From contig NC_002967.9 in assembly GCF_000008185.1 (NCBI RefSeq), positions 372,001 through 436,000 on the forward strand: 64,000 nt of DNA, read 5' to 3'. The position numbers and the translations under genes are program-made. Positions 7,679 to 16,139 of the stretch are shown here, piece by piece (positions within the stretch are counted from its first letter, which is position 1; every line of letters begins with the position of its first letter). The notes beneath the pieces are model-generated. The model saw nothing but the letters and a program-made list of their open reading frames with translations, was not told the DNA's origin and did no database searches. Source of the stretch: Treponema denticola ATCC 35405. GTDB lineage: Bacteria; Spirochaetota; Spirochaetia; Treponematales; Treponemataceae.

Positions 7679-10216
7679 CTAAGAGCTGCAGCTTTCGCAT
7701 TCCTCGACTTCGAGGGAGCGGCTTCGCACATAATAGATTGACTTAAGGCCTTCTTCCCAAGCCTTTACATAGAGCGAAAGCACCTTGCTGAAGGTAAATT
7801 CGTTTGTAATGTAAAGGTTTACGGATTGAGCTTGGTCGATATGGCGTTGCCGTAAGCCTGCAGCTCTTATACTCCAGCCTTGTTCAATGTGGTGGGCATT
7901 TTTATAAAGCCAATAGGTTTCCGGTGAAAGAGAGGGTGCAACCCTAGGCATTAAAGAACCTTTTTTCTCTTCTAAAAAATACTTATTCATAATCGGGTCT
8001 ACACCGGCAGTTGTACCTGCTATAATCGAGGTTGAGCTTGTGGGTGCGACAGCCAAAAGATAGGCATTCCTCATTCCGTTTGATTTTACTTCCTCTGTGA
8101 GAGCCTTCCAGTTTTCGTCAACATAATTCCGTTTTTTAAAATACTCCCCTGTTTGCCAATCACTTCCTTCAAAGTAAGAATAGGAGCCTTTTTCTTTTGC
8201 AATCTGTGAAGAAGCTTTTATTGCTGCATAATTTATTCTTTCAAAAACTTTATCTGCAAAGTTAAGGTGTTCTTCGCTTTCCCATGCAATGCCGTTTTTT
8301 GCAAGGGCATGATGATAGCCCGAAGCTCCCAATCCGATTGACCTGTATCGGCTATTGGTAATTTGTGCATAGGGAATAGGATAAAAATTTAGGTCTATAA
8401 CATTGTCCAAGGCACGCACTGCCGAAGAAACTATTGTGTCAATTTCTTGTTCATCGTTTACATCTATGTTTCCGAGAACAAGGGAGGCGAGGTTACATAC
8501 TACAAAATCTCCGGGGATAGTAGTTGTAGCAACGACAGTATCTCCGTCTTCAGTTTTTATTTCGATATTCTTATGTTTTATCCCGCTCATATTTTGAGAA
8601 ATTTCTGTGCATAGGTTTGAGCAGTAAATCATTCCCTTGTGGGGGTTAGTATTTGTTTTGTTTGCATGGTCGCGGTTAAAAGCAAAGGGGGTACCGGTTT
8701 CGACGGCCGATTTTAAGATTAAACGCACCAACTCTTTTATAGGAATTTCTCTTTTGTTGATGCGGGAATCGGCAACGCAGTCTTTATACCTTTTTTCCCA
8801 TTCTTCTCCGTAAAAATCTTCGAGGGCATAGCCCTTGGTTTTTAAGATTTCATGGGGGCACATTAGGTGCCAAGAAGAATTTATATCATCGCGGACGGTT
8901 TTCCAAAAAAGATCGGGATAGCAGACTGCCGGAAAAACATCGTGGGCCTTCATTCTGTCATCACCGTTATTGGTGCGGAGCTGTAAAAATTCGGGGATGT
9001 CCTTGTGCCAAACATCGAGGTAGACGGCGACCGAGCCCTGCCTTACTCCAAGTTGGTCAACGGCAACAGCCGTATCGTTTGCAAGTTTTATCCAGCGGAT
9101 AATTCCGCCTGCCGCTCCCATAAACCCGCGTATGGGCGAACCCACTGCTCTGACCTTCCCAAAGTAGAGCCCCATGCCTCCTCCGAATTTGGAAACCTTG
9201 GCAAAGTTATCTATGCTGCGGTAAATACCGTCAAGAGAATCGGGAACCGTGTCTATAAAACATGAAGAAAGCTGATGGTATGGTTTTCGGGCATTTGAAA
9301 GAGTGGGGGTCGCCATCGTAACCTTTAAGGTACTTGTCATATCATAAAAACGCCTTACCCATTCAAGGCGTTTCAATTTTTCTTTCATTGCCAAGTGAAG
9401 GGCAATCCCTAAAAACATTTCCTGAGGCGATTCAAGTACAATGTTTGAATGAGTATGAATAACATAGCGGCGTAAAAGAAGGTCGAGGGCGCTGTAGGTA
9501 AAAAGCTTATTTCTTTCTTCATTTATAAATGAAGCCGCCTCTTCCAACTCATCACGGCTATAGGCCTCACAAATATATGTTCCGTAAAGACCTTCGTTTT
9601 CAAGGTATTTGATTTTTTCATAAAAAGAATGAATCTGCCTTTTTTCAAGCTCGGTTTTTAGTTTTAATTTAAATTGAAGCATTAAAAGGCGAGCCGCAAT
9701 AAATTCCCAGTCCGGGGCATCTTGGGCGGTAAGTTCGACGGAAGCCTTAATGAGCATAGCTAGGGATTCGGTCTCGCTCATATTTTCTTTTCTAAAAGAA
9801 AGGAATTTATGTGCAAGCAAGTTAAGGCTGTACTCGTCCGAAGTAAAGTCGTTTTGAATCTCGGTGAGGACGCTCTGAATTTCTATAGTATCAAAAAAGC
9901 GGCTTATCATTTGACGGGAATCCCGCCTCTTTGTGCGGCCGACACGGTAGAGTATAAAGTTTTTTACTTCCGCATAGTAGTTGTGTTCTATTAAAGTTTT
10001 TTCTACCAAGTCCTGAATTGTTTCGACCTGAACAAGGCTTCCGTTTTTGGTAAGCTCCAAGATGTCTTCTTCTATTTCCTTTACCAAGGGCGGAATGATT
10101 GTATCTAAATCGGTATGCGGAGAGTTTTCCACACTTTTAAAAGCGGAGCGGATAGCTCCTTCAATTTTTTCAGGTTCGTAATTTTTAGTTTCACCGTTTC
10201 GTTTTATGATTTGCAT
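7679..10216 (-). CDS. nrdA: Ribonucleoside-diphosphate reductase, class Ia alpha subunit
   Basis: The large catalytic subunit that reduces ribonucleoside diphosphates, with allosteric control, using the radical from NrdB. It has 845 residues. An ATP-cone occupies residues 1-95, so dATP inhibition is expected. The active-site cysteine pair is C319 (LSSCF) and C574 (VVCNLASL); the thiyl-radical motif NLCTE has N534, C536 and E538. The C-terminal tail ends in CESC, the pair that passes electrons from thioredoxin or glutaredoxin. It begins one base after the murJ stop, so it is co-transcribed with murJ, apart from nrdB at 2210-3265. Confidence 0.97.
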   Translation of the reverse strand: MQIIKRNGETKNYEPEKIEGAIRSAFKSVENSPHTDLDTIIPPLVKEIEEDILELTKNGSLVQVETIQDLVEKTLIEHNYYAEVKNFILYRVGRTKRRDSRQMISRFFDTIEIQSVLTEIQNDFTSDEYSLNLLAHKFLSFRKENMSETESLAMLIKASVELTAQDAPDWEFIAARLLMLQFKLKLKTELEKRQIHSFYEKIKYLENEGLYGTYICEAYSRDELEEAASFINEERNKLFTYSALDLLLRRYVIHTHSNIVLESPQEMFLGIALHLAMKEKLKRLEWVRRFYDMTSTLKVTMATPTLSNARKPYHQLSSCFIDTVPDSLDGIYRSIDNFAKVSKFGGGMGLYFGKVRAVGSPIRGFMGAAGGIIRWIKLANDTAVAVDQLGVRQGSVAVYLDVWHKDIPEFLQLRTNNGDDRMKAHDVFPAVCYPDLFWKTVRDDINSSWHLMCPHEILKTKGYALEDFYGEEWEKRYKDCVADSRINKREIPIKELVRLILKSAVETGTPFAFNRDHANKTNTNPHKGMIYCSNLCTEISQNMSGIKHKNIEIKTEDGDTVVATTTIPGDFVVCNLASLVLGNIDVNDEQEIDTIVSSAVRALDNVIDLNFYPIPYAQITNSRYRSIGLGASGYHHALAKNGIAWESEEHLNFADKVFERINYAAIKASSQIAKEKGSYSYFEGSDWQTGEYFKKRNYVDENWKALTEEVKSNGMRNAYLLAVAPTSSTSIIAGTTAGVDPIMNKYFLEEKKGSLMPRVAPSLSPETYWLYKNAHHIEQGWSIRAAGLRQRHIDQAQSVNLYITNEFTFSKVLSLYVKAWEEGLKSIYYVRSRSLEVEECESCSS

Positions 10217-10217
10217 T

Positions 10218-11822
10218 TTATTTTTCCTTTAAGCGGTTTAAAATTATGTTTGCTGTTCTATCCTTAGTTATAAGTAAAAAGCCTGCACCAAGCCCTGCAA
10301 AAATAATAAAAGAAATAAAAAGCGGAACTCCTTGTCCGATAAGTTTTCCGAATGAAGCAAATGGAGAATAAATCTTATCCTTTAAAAAATAAAGGGGAAT
10401 TGAGGCTGTAATCGAAAAAACGAATATTTTTGCAATAAATAAAAGAGCCGGGAAGATGAGGTTCTTTACATCCAGAGCCTTGTTCTTTTTTAAAAATATT
10501 AAGAGAATGATTGTGTTTATAACTGAAGCTATTGTCAAAGCAAGAGCGATGCCGTTTCCTCCCATGGGGCCTACCAAAATTAAGGCTAGGAGGATATTAA
10601 CTGCAAAGCAGATTATTCCTGCGATTGTCGGGGACTTTGAATCGCTTTGTGCATAAAAGGCAGGAGCTATAATCCTGTTTACGGCGATTGCAAAAAGTCC
10701 GATTATATGAAAGTTAAAAATTCCCAATGTTAATTTTACCGAAGCGGAATCGAATTTATTGCTCTTGTAAATGAGAATGATTAAATTTTCTCCCGACAAA
10801 AGAGAGAAAAAGGTTGCGGGTATTGTAATTAAAGCTATCACCTTTATAGCTTGTAAGAGTACTTTTTGAAAGGCCTCCCAATCTTTGCGCAAGGCAAGGG
10901 CCGACATTTCGGGGAGGATTACGGTGCCTACCGAAACGGCAAAGATACCTAATAAAAGTTCTTGTAAGCGTAAAGAATATTGTAAGCTCGAGGCTATTCC
11001 AAGGCCTGCCGAAGTTGCAAGCGAGGTAGAAACCAAATCGTTTATCTGATAGGCTGCCATGCCTATTATGGTCGGACCGATAAGGGCAAGAACTTTTTTT
11101 GTTCCGGGGTTTGAAAAAGTTTTTGCAAGACTTGTGAGCTTAAAACTAAAGCCCGTCTTTAGAACAAAGGGCAGCTGAAAAACCGCCTGCACAAGGCCTC
11201 CTGCAACAACACCGTATGACATTGCGACGGCAGGATCGCCAAAGGGTTTTGCAAAAATGTATGTAAAAGAAATGACGAATATGTTGAATAAAATAGGTGT
11301 AAAGCCTGATGGGGTAAAAATCTTTACTCCGTTTAAAATACCTTGAAAAAAGGCGGCAACCGAAATTAAAAATAAATACGGAAACATTATCCGCGTTAAA
11401 AAAACGGTAGAATCATAGTCTGCAATGTTTTTAAAAAAAAGTTTTACTATCAACGGAGAAAGTATTATGCCCAATGTAACTACAATGGCAGTAGAAAAGC
11501 TTACAAGAGTAAAAATAGAATTTAAAAATTCGTTTATTTCTTTTTTTGTTTTTTCGGATTCTTGCGAATCTTTGTGCTTTTGCAGATAGGCGTTAAAGGT
11601 CGGAATAAAGGCAACGGTTATGCTGTTTTCGGCAAAGAGCCTTCTAAAAAGATTGGGAAGCATAAAGGCTGTGGCAAAGGCATCCGCCAATGGCCCCGTC
11701 CCCAAAAAATGAGACATAGTCATCTGGCGGACAAGACCTAAAATCCTTGACCCTAAAACCAAAAGAGAAAGTTTTGACCCGCTTTTTACAAGAGATTTAT
11801 TTTTATTTTCAAGCTTACCCAT
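10218..11822 (-). CDS. murJ: Lipid II flippase MurJ (MviN)
   Basis: Flips undecaprenyl-linked peptidoglycan precursor across the inner membrane. It has about 534 residues and 14 hydrophobic helices. The N-terminal family signature (GSRILGLVRQ followed by GPLADAFATAFMLPNLFRRLFAE) is clear and carries the conserved arginines. I prefer ATG 11822 to the TTG at 11831, because a near-consensus promoter ends at 11834 and transcription should begin only about five bases before 11822. No Shine-Dalgarno is visible, so the message is probably almost leaderless. nrdA follows after one base. murJ is usually essential. Confidence 0.95.
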   Translation of the reverse strand: MGKLENKNKSLVKSGSKLSLLVLGSRILGLVRQMTMSHFLGTGPLADAFATAFMLPNLFRRLFAENSITVAFIPTFNAYLQKHKDSQESEKTKKEINEFLNSIFTLVSFSTAIVVTLGIILSPLIVKLFFKNIADYDSTVFLTRIMFPYLFLISVAAFFQGILNGVKIFTPSGFTPILFNIFVISFTYIFAKPFGDPAVAMSYGVVAGGLVQAVFQLPFVLKTGFSFKLTSLAKTFSNPGTKKVLALIGPTIIGMAAYQINDLVSTSLATSAGLGIASSLQYSLRLQELLLGIFAVSVGTVILPEMSALALRKDWEAFQKVLLQAIKVIALITIPATFFSLLSGENLIILIYKSNKFDSASVKLTLGIFNFHIIGLFAIAVNRIIAPAFYAQSDSKSPTIAGIICFAVNILLALILVGPMGGNGIALALTIASVINTIILLIFLKKNKALDVKNLIFPALLFIAKIFVFSITASIPLYFLKDKIYSPFASFGKLIGQGVPLFISFIIFAGLGAGFLLITKDRTANIILNRLKEK

Positions 11823-11833
11823 AACAAGCAAGG

Positions 11834-11862
11834 ATTATACAGGCTTAGCGTTTATAATGCAA
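11834..11862 (-). promoter_or_regulatory. murJ-nrdA promoter touching the start codon
   Basis: On the minus strand, TTGCAT (11857-11862) and a perfect TATAAT (11834-11839) are 17 bases apart. The -10 ends only 11 bases before the murJ ATG, which leaves a leader of roughly five bases. The promoter of the AbrB-like gene shares the same TTGCATTATAA block. Confidence 0.8.
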
Positions 11863-11880
11863 GAGCTTTACATATTCTCT

Positions 11881-12207
11881 TTATTTGTTTTCCGTCTTTT
11901 TAGGTCTGATACGGGTTTTGATCCAACCGACTAATGAGGCCGCTGCATAACCTATCGTATAATTTATGAATATATCTCTATACGCTGAGGACGCTAGAGG
12001 TTCTCTAAGTCCTGTTAGCCAAATATATCCAAACACAAGCAAGAGTGTCGGAACATATACGACGGCAGCCTTGAGCCAGTAATTTTTCAGCTTTAAATTT
12101 TTAATCAATGTGTATGCAAGAGTGATGATAAATACAATGATTGCTCTGTCCAATTCATGCCAATTTCCATTAGGGTCTTCGTAAGTTCCATTCAAAAGGT
12201 ATAGCAC
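11881..12207 (-). CDS. Small membrane protein, DUF6608-like, start codon probably altered
   Basis: A small polytopic membrane protein of unknown function. From the GTG at 12207 it has 108 residues and three helices. The frame stays open upstream to 12294 and reads a fourth amphipathic/hydrophobic helix (residues like WNNWLKQAVFLYSALYTVA). At 12289-12291 there is an ATA codon six bases after a perfect GGAGGTGA ribosome site, exactly where an ATG should be. I infer that the natural protein begins there (137 residues) and that the start has mutated from ATG to ATA. It may be poorly expressed in this strain. It lies downstream of the hydrolase gene at 12337-13467 and may be co-transcribed with it. 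Confidence 0.65.
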   Translation of the reverse strand: MLYLLNGTYEDPNGNWHELDRAIIVFIITLAYTLIKNLKLKNYWLKAAVVYVPTLLLVFGYIWLTGLREPLASSAYRDIFINYTIGYAAASLVGWIKTRIRPKKTENK

Positions 12208-12336
12208 GCTATTAAAAATGGTTGCAACTGTGTATAGTGCCGAGTAAAGAAAAACCGCCTGTTTTAACCAATTATTCCATATAGATTTTATAATTCACCT
12301 CCATAAATTCCAACTTATCCATCTGAACCGGTCATT

Positions 12337-13467
12337 TTATTTTTCTATCTTATCTAAAAATTCCGCTACTTTTTTCAAAAATTCCTTTGGCTTATCTTCA
12401 TGAATATTATGCATAGAATCAAATCCCTCAACTAAAATGCTGCCGCGAATTAATTCTTTAACATGTTTTGCATCTTTTTCATCCATTGCAGAAATCAGCA
12501 TCCCTTCTTCCGTATAATAAGAAGGGGTGGTATTTTTTGGTGGGTTTACATGAAGGATACAAGTTGGGACACTAATTTGTTTCAACATGTCCTCCTGTTT
12601 TATCCCGTTAAAAAAACTGAAATCATAGAAGGCATCCGCAAACCTTAAATCATAATCCCCCGTTCCATCTTGTAAATTCGCTGTCAGTTGAAGTAAGGTA
12701 TTCACACCCAACTCCGGAGGATAGTACCATATAATCGGTATTTTTGTCAAATCCTTTCGAAATCGTTTCATTGCAGGTTCCGCCACAATTTTAGTCCAAT
12801 TATCTTTTCCGTCCATGTTAAACAATGTACGCATAGGGTCATTCTTTAAGTAGTGTTCAAAGTAAGTGATGTTGGGTTTTTCAGTTAAATAGTTGTGGAT
12901 ATTTTGAAACGTTTTATAAGAGAATGTATTTTCTGCACGTCCCTTTTCCGTTGCAAAAAACGGTCCATCCTCCAGCACAATTGCTTTTACATTTTCCGGA
13001 TATGTTGCTGCAATATAAGCAACAATCAATGCCCCGGATGAATGCCCCGAAATAATAGCTTTTGAGCCCACCTTTTCTTGTATAAACAAGGCGATATCGG
13101 ATCCGATTCGCTCAATATTGTATAAATCGGGATTTTTGCTTGATTTTCCATGTCCGTAATAATCAAGTGCAAAGACGTGAAACTTTTTTACCAGTTCAGG
13201 CAAGACCGTGCGGTAATCTTTCCAGTCCACCATTTGCCCATGCAATAATACCATATCCGGCCCATTGTCCGGACCTTCTGCATAGTTTATGACGCTTCCA
13301 TCCTTTAAATAAAACTGTTTTTCTTCCAGACCTAAGCTCAAAGAGCGATTCTTTACAAACTTCTCCCCGGAATAATCGTAGTTTAAATTTCGGAGTACAT
13401 AGAATACAGCCAAAACAATAAGAACACAAAACAAGATAGCAATAAATTTCAGCATTTTAATTTTCAT
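12337..13467 (-). CDS. Membrane-anchored alpha/beta hydrolase
   Basis: A 376-residue hydrolase with an N-terminal membrane anchor (about residues 7-26), so the catalytic domain probably faces the periplasm. The alpha/beta-hydrolase fold is shown by the oxyanion strand VLLHGQ, the lid region DYYGHGKS, the nucleophile elbow GHSSG and a late histidine in SMHNIHEDKP. The substrate (ester, lactone or peptide) cannot be told. The start overlaps the end of the AbrB-like gene by 11 bases, so the two are coupled and controlled by the palindromic promoter upstream. A similar anchored hydrolase lies at 50827-52674, and a secreted one at 28883-29728. Confidence 0.85.
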   Translation of the reverse strand: MKIKMLKFIAILFCVLIVLAVFYVLRNLNYDYSGEKFVKNRSLSLGLEEKQFYLKDGSVINYAEGPDNGPDMVLLHGQMVDWKDYRTVLPELVKKFHVFALDYYGHGKSSKNPDLYNIERIGSDIALFIQEKVGSKAIISGHSSGALIVAYIAATYPENVKAIVLEDGPFFATEKGRAENTFSYKTFQNIHNYLTEKPNITYFEHYLKNDPMRTLFNMDGKDNWTKIVAEPAMKRFRKDLTKIPIIWYYPPELGVNTLLQLTANLQDGTGDYDLRFADAFYDFSFFNGIKQEDMLKQISVPTCILHVNPPKNTTPSYYTEEGMLISAMDEKDAKHVKELIRGSILVEGFDSMHNIHEDKPKEFLKKVAEFLDKIEK

Positions 13468-13678
13468 CTATCAATTCTCCTTGGATACTCATCAAAATCT
13501 TTGTTGCCGCATCACCCTTCATAATCGCCACCCCCCTTCTTTCATCTCCAAGTATGAGGAGGTCATCCCCCGTTTCGATAGAAAAAATTTTTCTAGCTTC
13601 TTTTGGAATAACAATTTGTCCCTTAGTACCTACTTTTGCAGTCCACGCATGTAGTTTTCCATCTTTTTTACTTCGCAT
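13457..13678 (-). CDS. AbrB/MazE/SpoVT-type DNA-binding regulator
   Basis: A 73-residue swapped-hairpin regulator. The core block AKVGTKGQIVIPKEARK followed by GDDLLILGDE is the standard AbrB/MazE fold. These proteins act as dimeric repressors, often of their own operon or as antitoxins. Here the partner gene, overlapping by 11 bases, is a hydrolase rather than a toxin, so a toxin-antitoxin role is unlikely. The gene has a strong GGGAGG ribosome site and is preceded by a 16-bp palindrome that covers its -10 region, which strongly suggests autoregulation. Confidence 0.88.
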   Translation of the reverse strand: MRSKKDGKLHAWTAKVGTKGQIVIPKEARKIFSIETGDDLLILGDERRGVAIMKGDAATKILMSIQGELIDEN

Positions 13679-13694
13679 TTTATACCTCCCAGAA

Positions 13695-13752
13695 TAGTAT
13701 AATAAGTATGTAAAATCATACTTATTATACTACATTGAGGCTTATAATGCAA
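13695..13752 (-). promoter_or_regulatory. Promoter and 16-bp palindromic operator of the AbrB-hydrolase operon
   Basis: The minus strand carries TTGCAT (13747-13752) and TATAAT (13724-13729) with a 17-base spacer. Two perfect 16-base arms, TAGTATAATAAGTATG (13695-13710) and its reverse complement (13717-13732), flank a 6-base centre and overlap the -10 and the expected start of transcription. A bound dimer or tetramer there would block RNA polymerase. The AbrB-like product next door is the obvious candidate. Confidence 0.82.
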
Positions 13753-13833
13753 GTACCCAAGTGGGGCGCGGAAATCAATTTTTGGATATTCCCTGCCCAT
13801 AATCTTATAGGAAAAAGATGCTATTTTTTTTCA

Positions 13834-15987
13834 TCAGACCTTAAACTTGCCGACTTCAGCAGCCAGATTTTCAATACTCGTCTTATTTTTTTGAGTTATT
13901 GCATTTACTTCCTGAACTGCATTGTTTATCTGAACGGCACCTGCTGCCATCTCGTTCATACTGTCGGTTATCATACGGGTTAAATTATCAAGTTTCAGCA
14001 TTTCTTCAGCGACTCCTTCACCGCCTTTCAGCATCTCTTCGGAACCGGCTTGCACTTCTACCGTTACCGTATTGATATTTTTAATTGCTCCGAGTACTTC
14101 TTTGCTGCCGTTCTCCTGTTCGTGCATCGCTTCGGTAAGGCGGTCACTCATTGATTTTACTTGTTCGGATAAATTAAAAATCGTGCTGAATTTGTCTTCG
14201 ACGGTTTTAGAAGAAACCGAAAGAGATTCTATTTCGCTTGATAGGGTTTTAAGCGTAGACGTTATTGTCTTGCCTTGAGTTGCCGAGTCTTCAGCGAGCT
14301 TTCTGATTTCATCGGCGACGACAGCAAAACCTTTGCCTGCTTCGCCTGCATGGGCAGCTTCAATAGCGGCATTCATTGCAAGCAAATTGGTTTGGCTTGC
14401 AATATGCTGAATAACGCTTGAAGCTTCCATGAGCGAGCCGGACTCTTCTGCAATTTTCTGTGTTACGCTGTTTGAGGTTATAATCGTTTCTTTTCCGTCT
14501 TCAGTTGCCGATGCAAGATTTTTTACGACATCATAGGTTTTTTCAAGTGTTTGAGTAATGGATGCGATGTTTGCAACCATTTCTTCGATTGAAGCTGTAG
14601 ACCGGGCTACGCTTGCTGCCTGATTTTCTATACTGTTATTCAGCTGTTTTATAGTGCGTACAATTTGTTCAATTGTAGCTGCAGTTTCTGTTACGCTTGC
14701 AGCCTGCGTAAGGGTTTGGTTTTTAACCCCTTCAATATTTGCACTGATTTCATTTATAGCACTCGCCGTTTGAGTCATATTGGAAGCAAGTTCCTCTCCT
14801 ATGGCTTCCATTGAAACCGAATTTTTACCGACATTTTTGATTGCAGCGCCTATTTTTTCAATTGTTTGATTGAAATATTCGGACAAATCGGTGATTTCAT
14901 CATTTCCGTTAATGGGAAGGCGAACAGTTAAGTCTCCTTTTCCCTGTGCAATATCTTTTAACGCCGAAACCGTTTTTCGAATAGGATGGAGCATATAATG
15001 TGCGACGGCATATATAACGGCAAGTGTAATAATCAAAATGATAATGCCTAAAATTCTTATACTCATCCTTAAATCGTCTACCGTTTTTATGAATTCGTTA
15101 ACCGGTGCTTTAATAATGACCGTCCATCCGGTAATTTTGATCGTTGCATACGAAGCGATATTTTAAATATCGTCATAATCATAGTAGCCGACCTCACTCT
15201 TATCGGTATCAAGGGCATGCTGCAAAAATGCCGCCAGAGAAGCAAAGTTTTTATCGCTATTATCTTTAATAATATTCCTCTGCTTGGTTACCATATCAAA
15301 ATTTTTGTGTGCTATAACGGTACCCTTTAAACCGAGTATATAGCATTCACCTGTTTGCCCGACTACGATGTCATCGATTTCCTCAGAGAGGAGCTTAGCC
15401 GGAACTGCCGCATTAAGCACACCGATTATAGCATTATCGTCATCATAGATCGGAACTGCAAAGATGATTTGCATATTGTTTGTTATGTTCGAAATTGCCG
15501 GTTCGGTAATAAAGTTTTTGCCCTGCGATGCGGATTTAAACCATTCTCTGTCTCTTACGGACGTACGGTGCCCGGTTCCATCATATCGGTTACCTTGCAT
15601 ATCGCAGATGCCGAAATAGTCTATCTTTTTGTTGCGTTCGGCTTCTTTTATAAGAAGTTCTGCTTTTTCGGTTAAAGTCATCGAATTGTCGCGTAAAAAC
15701 GGCATGCGGGCCAAACCTTCAATAAATTGAACAACGGAAGATATTCTTCCATCGATGACTTCCGCTATGTCGGTCGCTTTATCGGTTAGATGTGCTTCCA
15801 CTTTTTCAAGCACGGCTTTACGTGCATTTCCTATTGTAATTAGAGCTGCAGTTGTAAGGGCTGCTGCAATTAAAAAACCGAAAATTAAAACCAGTTTTTT
15901 TCGCAATGAAAACCGCTTTTTACCTGTTTTCGCAATCTGATTTTTCTCATTATTTCCCTTAGAGAAAATACCGCCGTTCTTTGTCAT
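13834..15987 (-). pseudogene. Methyl-accepting chemotaxis protein split by an in-frame TAA
   Basis: A full-length chemotaxis receptor except for one stop codon. The first segment (15163-15987, 274 residues) has an N-terminal membrane helix and a Cache-type sensor with the REWFKSA block. The second segment continues in the same frame after a TAA at 15163-15165. It encodes the end of the sensor ([13 protein letters not shown]), a second helix, HAMP, and the signalling hairpin with its tip [15 protein letters not shown]. Joined, it would be about 717 residues, close to the 729 of the receptor beside it. A single base change (for example AAA to TAA) explains it. The second half could be re-initiated at 15066, giving a soluble-side signaller with one helix. 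Confidence 0.85.
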
Positions 15988-16006
15988 TTTAAGACTCCTT
16001 GTTATA

Positions 16007-16043
16007 GGAAACCTCGAAAAACGAAAAGTTTTTCGAGGTTTCC
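16007..16043. repeat. Perfect 16-bp stem hairpin repeat
   Basis: GGAAACCTCGAAAAAC (16007-16022) pairs completely with 16028-16043 around a 5-base loop. It lies between the two receptor genes. A degenerate relative is at 27781-27815, so this is a dispersed intergenic repeat. It lacks a T-run on the minus-strand side and so may only attenuate transcription. Confidence 0.75.
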
Positions 16044-16139
16044 CTTATATTTATTTACGACGTTTTTTAGATTTACATTTCAGCCGTTTTTAATATACTT
16101 ATTTTAGCGCATTTAGTCCACTGTTTTTTATGATTCTCC

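Noticed and set aside
13457-13678. MazE-like antitoxin of a toxin-antitoxin pair
   Set aside because: The only coupled gene is a 376-residue anchored hydrolase, not a small RNase toxin; self-control through the palindrome is enough explanation.
15163-15165. Readthrough or selenocysteine at the receptor's internal stop
   Set aside because: The codon is TAA, not TGA, and no selenocysteine hairpin is evident; a plain nonsense mutation or read error is simpler.
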